64,000 bases of DNA from Chryseobacterium indologenes (GTDB lineage Bacteria > Bacteroidota > Bacteroidia > Flavobacteriales > Weeksellaceae). A program made the translations under genes and the position numbers. The stretch is from contig LAZY01000020.1 in NCBI GenBank assembly GCA_001013295.1, positions 1-64,000 of the forward strand, in the 5' to 3' direction. Numbering within the stretch: position 1 is the stretch's first letter; each line of letters starts with the position of its first letter. The notes beneath the pieces are model-generated. The model made no database searches, was not told where the DNA came from, and was given only the letters and a program-made list of their open reading frames with translations. Below are positions 59,071 through 64,000 of this stretch, piece by piece.

Positions 59071-60276
59071 TTACCTTCCAAATTTAAAATACCTTGATAA
59101 CGGATGTTTCTTATTTTTCATAAATAAAGAAGCCATTTCCATTCCTGTTACTGAAAAAGTAATTCCGTTTCCTCCAAATCCCAACACAAAATAGGAGTTT
59201 TTGAACCTTTCATGCTCTCCGATATAAGGAAGGCCGTCTTTCGTTTCTCCAAAAGTTCCCGCCCATACAAAGTCCGTGTAAAAATGATAATCAGGTTTTA
59301 TTTTCTTTAAAGATTTCAGAATTTCTTTTTCTTTCTTATCCAGTAGAGCATCCCTTTTTCCGGCGTCATAAAAATCTTCATCGCCACCGCCTATCAAAAG
59401 CCTTCCGTCATCAGTGGTCCGCATATACAGATAAGGATCGTCAGTATTCCATACCAATGTATTTCTGATATTTTTGAATATATCCTGTTCAGTTTCAGAA
59501 ACGATGGCATAGGTACTTTTCAGGTTGACAAAGTTTTCCTTCAGCAATTCTTTACTTTCATAGCCAATACAGTAAATGATCTTTTTAGCCCGGATCTGAA
59601 GTCCTCTTTCTGTAAAAGCTTCATTAAAACCTTTATGATACTCTACTTTTACTATTTCTGTTTTATCAAAAATATTCAAGCCCTTTTTTACATTGTGTTT
59701 GCATAATTCGTGAGCAAACTGAAAAGCATCTATGCTCGCCCCTTGTTCTGATAAGATCCCGCCATAGGTATTTTCAAATCCGAACTGTTCTAAAACCTGT
59801 TTCTCAGATAGCCACTTCACCTCAAATCCCGATTCTTTTCTGGCTTTATATTCTTTTTTCAGCCATTCTGTATCTTTCTTTTTTGAGGCAAAATACAGTG
59901 ATTTCTTACGTTTGAATCCTGCATCGGATCTTATCTTTTTCGAAAGCTTTTCAATAGAATCAATGGCTTCACTGCAGGCTTTATAACTTGCAACAGCACC
60001 CTTCTCTCCTATTTGCCTGATCAGTTGATAAAGAGGAATATCTATTTCATATTGCAGCATTGAAGTCGTGGCAGAGGTACTTCCGTTGCAGAGTTCCCTT
60101 TTGTCAATAAGAATTGTGTCATAGCCATCTTCTATCATCTGGTGAGCGATAAGGCTTCCGGTAATACCACCTCCCACAATAAGAACATCACATTGCTGAT
60201 CAGCCTGTAAAGAGGGATACGAGGCTATAAGGCCATTTTTCAAAAGCCAGAAAGGTTCATTTGATTTAAGATCCAT
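59071..60276 (-). CDS. FAD-dependent oxidoreductase (DAO family)
   Basis: The 401-residue flavoenzyme is of the glycine/D-amino-acid oxidase fold. The FAD-binding Rossmann motif is CDVLIVGGGITGSLIAHQMI followed by TILIDKRELCNGSTSA. A mid-protein IIYCIGYESKELL and the C-terminal YIGEHERFKNSYFVLGFGGN complete the FAD site. It has no signal peptide. The substrate may be an amino acid or amine, but nothing in the context decides it. Single gene. Confidence 0.9.
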   Translation of the reverse strand: MDLKSNEPFWLLKNGLIASYPSLQADQQCDVLIVGGGITGSLIAHQMIEDGYDTILIDKRELCNGSTSATTSMLQYEIDIPLYQLIRQIGEKGAVASYKACSEAIDSIEKLSKKIRSDAGFKRKKSLYFASKKKDTEWLKKEYKARKESGFEVKWLSEKQVLEQFGFENTYGGILSEQGASIDAFQFAHELCKHNVKKGLNIFDKTEIVKVEYHKGFNEAFTERGLQIRAKKIIYCIGYESKELLKENFVNLKSTYAIVSETEQDIFKNIRNTLVWNTDDPYLYMRTTDDGRLLIGGGDEDFYDAGKRDALLDKKEKEILKSLKKIKPDYHFYTDFVWAGTFGETKDGLPYIGEHERFKNSYFVLGFGGNGITFSVTGMEMASLFMKNKKHPLSRYFKFGR

Positions 60277-60391
60277 ATTAATATTTTACATTATAAATAA
60301 CAATATTTATACCTATTTTAACTATTTATATTCAATTTATGGTGCAGTTATTGTTATTCTTTTAACATCAAACCACCATAAAATATGTATT

Positions 60392-60772
60392 ATGATCACA
60401 ATTATTCCAGAAGCTCCGGAGAATGTTGCGGCATTCAATGCCACCGGAGAAGTAACGAAAGAGGATTTTGAAAAACTGGTAATTCCGAGGGTAAAAGAAA
60501 AGGTCGACCAGTTCGGTGAGCTGAATTACTTATTGTATCTGGATACTGATCTGGATAATTTTACCATGGGAGCATGGCTTGAGGATATGCTTTTAGGCCT
60601 AAAAAACCTTGCAAAATGGAATCGCTCAGCGATTGTTACCGATAAGGAAGGTATCCGTAACTTTACCAGTATATTCAGTGTTCTGATGCCGGGAGAATTT
60701 AAATCATTCCCCAAAGAAAATTTATACAATGCGCTCTACTGGTGCAAAAACGGCGATGAAGTAGAGGCGTAA
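60392..60772 (+). CDS. SpoIIAA-like (STAS-related) protein
   Basis: The 126-residue protein has the SpoIIAA-like fold (PF11964): an early ENVAAFNATGEVTKEDFEKL, then LNYLLYLDTDLDNFTMGAWL and a WNRSAIVTDKEGIRNF segment. Family members are compact cytoplasmic proteins of unknown role, some implicated in lipid or stress contexts. There is no adjacent anti-sigma factor. A terminator follows. Confidence 0.85.
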   Translation: MITIIPEAPENVAAFNATGEVTKEDFEKLVIPRVKEKVDQFGELNYLLYLDTDLDNFTMGAWLEDMLLGLKNLAKWNRSAIVTDKEGIRNFTSIFSVLMPGEFKSFPKENLYNALYWCKNGDEVEA

Positions 60773-60790
60773 CCCTATGGATAACAAAAA

Positions 60791-60815
60791 CGCCTGTTTC
60801 GTTTTGAAACAGGCG
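60791..60815. terminator. Strong bidirectional terminator
   Basis: CGCCTGTTTC-GTTTT-GAAACAGGCG, a perfect 10-bp stem, followed by T-rich sequence on the plus strand. Confidence 0.9.
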
Positions 60816-60910
60816 CTTTTTATTTTTATATTTTTCTCTGATCCGGAAGGTGATGTCATTTTTAGAAACAAACATCTATCCAATCAATAAAACTCTTGAG
60901 AGATTCCCTA

Positions 60911-62113
60911 TTATTTGTCACATGAAACACATTCTGCGACCTCTCCGTTTTCAGGGGAAGCTTCTGTACTGTACAGATACATATATCTTACACTGATCAC
61001 AAATCCGATGAAAGTCATTCCCACACCAACCAATGAAGGATAATTGAACGGCAATCCGTATTCCAACGGAATTCCACCAAAGAAGGCTCCCATTGCATTG
61101 GCAATATTAAATCCGGCCTGCATAAAAGCAGCTGCCATCATTTCACTTCTCGGCGCCGCCTTCATCATCATAATATTAATAGGTGCAGCAATTGACATGG
61201 ATAAAGCACCACACATAAATGTCAATATAAAGGCAATATTCTGGTGCTCGGAAAGCAGGAATACCCCTACCAGAGAGATCATCATCAGGAAGATCAGCAA
61301 TGCACAGGTTTTTTCAGGTCCTAATTTATCTGAAATAACCCCTCCTGCCAGGTTACCTACGACCATTCCGGCCCCGGCAAGAACCATCACATAGGCCATC
61401 TGACTGCTTTCCACTCCGGAAATCCCTGTCATTAGAGGAGTAATGTAGCTCAACCATGTGAAAAGGCCTCCAAATCCGATCGCTGTAATCGCCAGCACCA
61501 GCCAGGATTGCTTCTTTTTCAGGAATTTCAGTTCTTCCAGGAAATGGGTATTCTGGTTAGCTTCCATAGCAGGAAGCCAAAGTTTTAAAAACAACAGGGC
61601 AAATACCCCAATTACCGCTACAATGGCAAAATATAGTCTCCAGTGGAAAGTGTGCCCTATATACGTTACCAGAGGTACCATTACCAAATTGGCTACGGTA
61701 AGCCCGGTGAACATCATCGATATATAAAACGCTTCTTTTCCTTTCCCCGCCATTTTAGCAGCAACCACCGTTCCTACTCCAAAGAATGCTCCATGAGGAA
61801 GTCCTGAAAGGAATCTGATGACCAGCATGCTTTCATAATTGGGAGCTATTGCAGAAAGTCCGTTGAATAAAGTGAAAAGGATCATAAAAGCGATCAGCAC
61901 TTTTTTAGGTGGAAATTTTACAGAGTACCCGATAAGAATAGGCGCTCCGATTACCACTCCCATGGCATAAGCAGAAATCAAATGTCCTGCCTGAGGAATC
62001 GTGATCTGCAATGTTTTTGCAATATCCGGAAGCAGTCCCATTACGGTAAATTCCGTAGTTCCTATTCCCAGACCGCCTATTGCCAGCGGTATTATCCGTT
62101 TATCAATCTTCAT
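60911..62113 (-). CDS. MFS transporter, drug/arabinose efflux (DHA1, AraJ-like)
   Basis: The 400-residue transporter has twelve TM helices. PLAIGGLGIGTTEFTVMGLL is the TM1 motif of the AraJ/YdhP-type DHA1 subgroup. GLPHGAFFGVGTVVAAKMAG in TM4 and GNLAGGVISDKLGPEKTCAL follow, the last being the conserved loop between TM8 and TM9. Proteins of this group export sugars, purines or drugs. It is divergent from an AraC-type regulator gene across 185 bp, which probably controls it. The C-terminus contains EVAECVSC, an unusual two-Cys tail. Confidence 0.9.
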   Translation of the reverse strand: MKIDKRIIPLAIGGLGIGTTEFTVMGLLPDIAKTLQITIPQAGHLISAYAMGVVIGAPILIGYSVKFPPKKVLIAFMILFTLFNGLSAIAPNYESMLVIRFLSGLPHGAFFGVGTVVAAKMAGKGKEAFYISMMFTGLTVANLVMVPLVTYIGHTFHWRLYFAIVAVIGVFALLFLKLWLPAMEANQNTHFLEELKFLKKKQSWLVLAITAIGFGGLFTWLSYITPLMTGISGVESSQMAYVMVLAGAGMVVGNLAGGVISDKLGPEKTCALLIFLMMISLVGVFLLSEHQNIAFILTFMCGALSMSIAAPINIMMMKAAPRSEMMAAAFMQAGFNIANAMGAFFGGIPLEYGLPFNYPSLVGVGMTFIGFVISVRYMYLYSTEASPENGEVAECVSCDK

Positions 62114-62298
62114 TATATCTGAATTCTTTTTATCTCGTTAATTTTCAAATTTAAAATGAGGATTTTCCCCCTTTACATTATGAAAGTGCAAAATTCGAAA
62201 GAAAGATTGAATTTTACTTCTTTTGAGATGATAAAAATTTGCTCCATATTAACCTTTTTATTTAATTTTAAATTCAGAAACAATCAAATGAGAACACA

Positions 62299-63198
62299 AT
62301 GAAAATTCAGAAAGAAAATATTACGTTTGAAAAAGAGAAATCATTTAAGCTTTTCTCGCCTTCTCTGAAAAACTGTTTTTTCTGGCATTATCACCCTGAA
62401 ATAGAACTGGTATATGTAGAAGCTACCAACGGAATCCGGCATGTCGGCAAGAATATTTCAGGTTTTACGGACAGTGATCTTTTACTGATAGGTTCCAATG
62501 TTCCGCACCTTAATTTTGATTATGGTATCCAGACAGAATGTAAACAATTGGTTTTACAGATGCGTGAAAATTTTCTTCAGGACATTATCTTACCTGTTCC
62601 TGAATTTGAAAATATAAAAACCCTTCTGGAAAGATCTTATCTTGGATTGTCGTTTTCCGGAGAAACAAAAAATACAGTCGTTGAAAAGCTTCAGATCATC
62701 AAGGATAAAAATACTTTCGAATCATTAATAGGATTGATTGAAATTCTACAGATTCTTGCAGATTCCAATGAGGTAAAAGAGCTTAATAAAGAAGACACAA
62801 GAATCAAATGGTTTCTGAATGACAAGATCAGAATGGGAACAATCTATGATTTCATCCATGAAAATTATGACAAAAAGCCCAACGTCAACGATATTGCCAA
62901 AATAGTAGGACTAAGTACTCCTGCTTTCTGCCGTTATTTTAAGAAACAAACCAATATGACCTTCACCGATTTTGTCAATAACTACAGAATCAACCAGGCA
63001 AAAATATTTCTTTTAAAGGACTATTCTGTAACAGAAGTCTGCTTCCAGGTAGGTTTTGAAAGTCTTTCTTATTTTAATAAGCTGTTCAAACAACATACGG
63101 AAGAAACTCCGTCTGAATTCAAGAAAAAACATTTCAGACCTATTGAAATCAATGGACGGATTGGAGTGATTACGAAGGATTCTTCTTATCATAAATAA
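62299..63198 (+). CDS. AraC family transcriptional regulator
   Basis: The 299-residue regulator has an N-terminal cupin-like sensing domain (FWHYHPEIELVYVEATNGIR, DLLLIGSNVPHLNF) and a C-terminal double HTH (about 190-285). The latter has VNDIAKIVGLSTPAFCRYFK and VTEVCFQVGFESLSYFNKLF, followed by the family end TPSEFKKKH. It is divergent from the MFS transporter gene and probably activates it in response to a small molecule bound by the cupin domain. Confidence 0.92.
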   Translation: MKIQKENITFEKEKSFKLFSPSLKNCFFWHYHPEIELVYVEATNGIRHVGKNISGFTDSDLLLIGSNVPHLNFDYGIQTECKQLVLQMRENFLQDIILPVPEFENIKTLLERSYLGLSFSGETKNTVVEKLQIIKDKNTFESLIGLIEILQILADSNEVKELNKEDTRIKWFLNDKIRMGTIYDFIHENYDKKPNVNDIAKIVGLSTPAFCRYFKKQTNMTFTDFVNNYRINQAKIFLLKDYSVTEVCFQVGFESLSYFNKLFKQHTEETPSEFKKKHFRPIEINGRIGVITKDSSYHK

Positions 63199-63227
63199 AG
63201 CATCATCTATTCGTATTTGCGTTGAAG

Positions 63228-63297
63228 GTTTTAAGTTTTGGCTAAAGCCGGATGAATGTTTTTTATAGAGGAAGTGGGCTAAAGCCCGCTGTTATTG
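63228..63297. repeat. Dispersed palindromic repeat, module A, copy 3
   Basis: TTTTGGCTAAAGCCGGATG then GTGGGCTAAAGCCCGCT and TATTG. It has the same two palindromes as the copies at 21051 and 39503. Confidence 0.85.
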
Positions 63298-63330
63298 GTG
63301 AGTGACGAATAGTGATTGGATTGTTGGAAA

Positions 63331-63382
63331 ACCACCCCGTCAAAAATTCTTTGAATTTTTGCCACCCCTCCAGAGGAGGGGA
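63331..63382. repeat. Dispersed palindromic repeat, module B, copy 3
   Basis: ACCACCCC, the hairpin CAAAAATTC-TTT-GAATTTTTG, then CCCCTCC-AGA-GGAGGGG. Apart from a few changes it is identical to 39594-39643. Confidence 0.88.
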
Positions 63383-63443
63383 ATGAAGGACGTTTATGAT
63401 CAATGATTGCCAATAAATTGCGTGCAACTTCTAACTTTTCCAA

Positions 63444-63464
63444 CCTGTTACCTGTTACCTGTTA
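63444..63464. repeat. Heptanucleotide tandem repeat (CCTGTTA)3
   Basis: Three perfect 7-bp units between module B and the lipA terminator, in the same relative place as the ATCTAAT repeat at 39686. Confidence 0.85.
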
Positions 63465-63488
63465 CCTACCCCCTAAAAAAACAAAAAA

Positions 63489-63506
63489 CCGCTCATTACT
63501 GAGCGG
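63489..63506 (-). terminator. lipA terminator
   Basis: CCGCTCA-TTAC-TGAGCGG, with TTTTTTGTTTTTTT following on the minus strand. The hairpin and its flank match the terminator at 39776-39799. Confidence 0.9.
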
Positions 63507-63514
63507 CCTGTATC

Positions 63515-64000
63515 TTAGTGAATATGTTTCTCTGCATGATAAGAACTTCTTACCAGCGGTGAACTTTCAACGTGTCTGAATCCTAAGCTTCTTGCAAAAT
63601 CTCCGAACTCATCAAATTCTTCCGGAGTAATGAATTTCTTTACAGGAAGATGTTTCTTGGTAGGCTGAAGATATTGCCCAAGCGTAATAACATCTACATT
63701 GGCATTTCTGATGTCTTCAATGGTTTGGAAAACTTCATCTTTCTCTTCTCCCAATCCAAGCATTACTCCTGTTTTGGTTCTTCTTTGTCCTGCTTCTTTC
63801 AAATATCTCAAGACATCAAGACTTCTTTCATATTTCGCCTGAATTCTTACTTCTCTGGTCAGACGTTTTACGGTTTCCATATTGTGAGAGATCACTTCAG
63901 GAGCTACTTCTACCAACCTATCCAGGTGTTTTGTAATTCCCTGGAAGTCCGGAATCAATGTTTCCATTGTCGTTCCCGGAGAAATTCTTCTCACAGCATT
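63515..64000 (-). CDS. lipA: Lipoyl synthase, C-terminal part
   Basis: The reading frame is open to the window edge, giving 161 C-terminal residues. Visible are ETLIPDFQG, NMETVKRLTREVR, TKTGVMLGLGEEKDEV, TLGQYLQPTKKHLPV and the near-terminal SPLVRSSYHAEKH, all standard for LipA. This radical-SAM enzyme inserts sulfur into protein-bound octanoyl groups to make lipoate for the 2-oxoacid dehydrogenases. The radical-SAM and auxiliary cluster cysteines are in the N-terminal part, outside the window. Confidence 0.96.
   Translation of the reverse strand, partial: NAVRRISPGTTMETLIPDFQGITKHLDRLVEVAPEVISHNMETVKRLTREVRIQAKYERSLDVLRYLKEAGQRRTKTGVMLGLGEEKDEVFQTIEDIRNANVDVITLGQYLQPTKKHLPVKKFITPEEFDEFGDFARSLGFRHVESSPLVRSSYHAEKHIH

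Overview
The window looks like chromosomal DNA from a Chryseobacterium-like member of the Flavobacteriia (Bacteroidota). Supporting signs are AT-rich intergenic DNA, many -7 elements of the TAnnTTTG type with few Shine-Dalgarno sequences, a Bacteroidetes-type (subtype iii) type VI secretion system (T6SS), gldD, GLPGLI-family and DUF4386 proteins, and paired M13 peptidases. About 54 protein genes are supported, two of them cut by the window edges. No rRNA, tRNA, CRISPR array or prophage was seen.

Layout. 1-95: 3' end of an IS1595-type transposase. 113-3813 (minus): T6SS tip and tube genes (DUF2931 lipoprotein, VgrG, TssD). 4203-10765: a VIT-family transporter, then a polyol operon (fructokinase, outer-membrane protein, FucP-type MFS, mannitol dehydrogenase) read away from a divergent LacI-type repressor, with two perfect operators between them. 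10779-14157: a small iron-permease-like protein, lgt, an SDR and a cold-shock protein with a long leader. 14396-20451 (minus): a tripartite RND efflux operon led by a small secreted protein. 21141-28992: envelope and housekeeping genes (SRPBCC, L,D-transpeptidase-like, TIGR02117, queG, rhodanese, HD protein, GLPGLI, hydrolase, nitronate monooxygenase). 29260-33302 (minus): surA-like PPIase, PfkB kinase, gldD, mutY. 33444-37222: a lipoprotein, the T6SS sheath genes tssC and tssB, and a divergent protein whose motifs look like a degenerate protein-kinase fold. 37288-41863: two tandem M13 peptidases separated by a mosaic of dispersed repeats. 42095-46834: a three-domain GH18-NodB-GT2 polysaccharide enzyme and CinA. 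46950-52880: DUF7832, lipocalin and a LytTR two-component locus in which kinase and regulator are separated by three genes. 53076-58829 (plus): amidohydrolase, SIMPL protein, MuiA-family protein and a VWA protein. 59071-64000: an FAD oxidoreductase, a SpoIIAA-like protein, an MFS pump divergent from an AraC regulator, and the 3' end of lipA.

Strongest new observations. (1) A 21-bp-period direct repeat, ACCAAGTS-N13-ACCMAGTC, lies upstream of the SIMPL gene and the muiA-VWA operon at an identical distance from an identical -7 box. A third copy lies between the adjacent LytTR histidine kinase gene and the amidohydrolase gene. This looks like a small envelope regulon. (2) A kinase-like protein is transcribed divergently from tssBC. 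(3) A composite intergenic element (palindromic modules, heptanucleotide repeats, shared terminator) recurs downstream of unrelated genes, and a 100-bp MITE abuts one copy. (4) Very small ORFs with promoter-like signals exist, notably a 26-residue, extremely basic peptide at 23033-23113.
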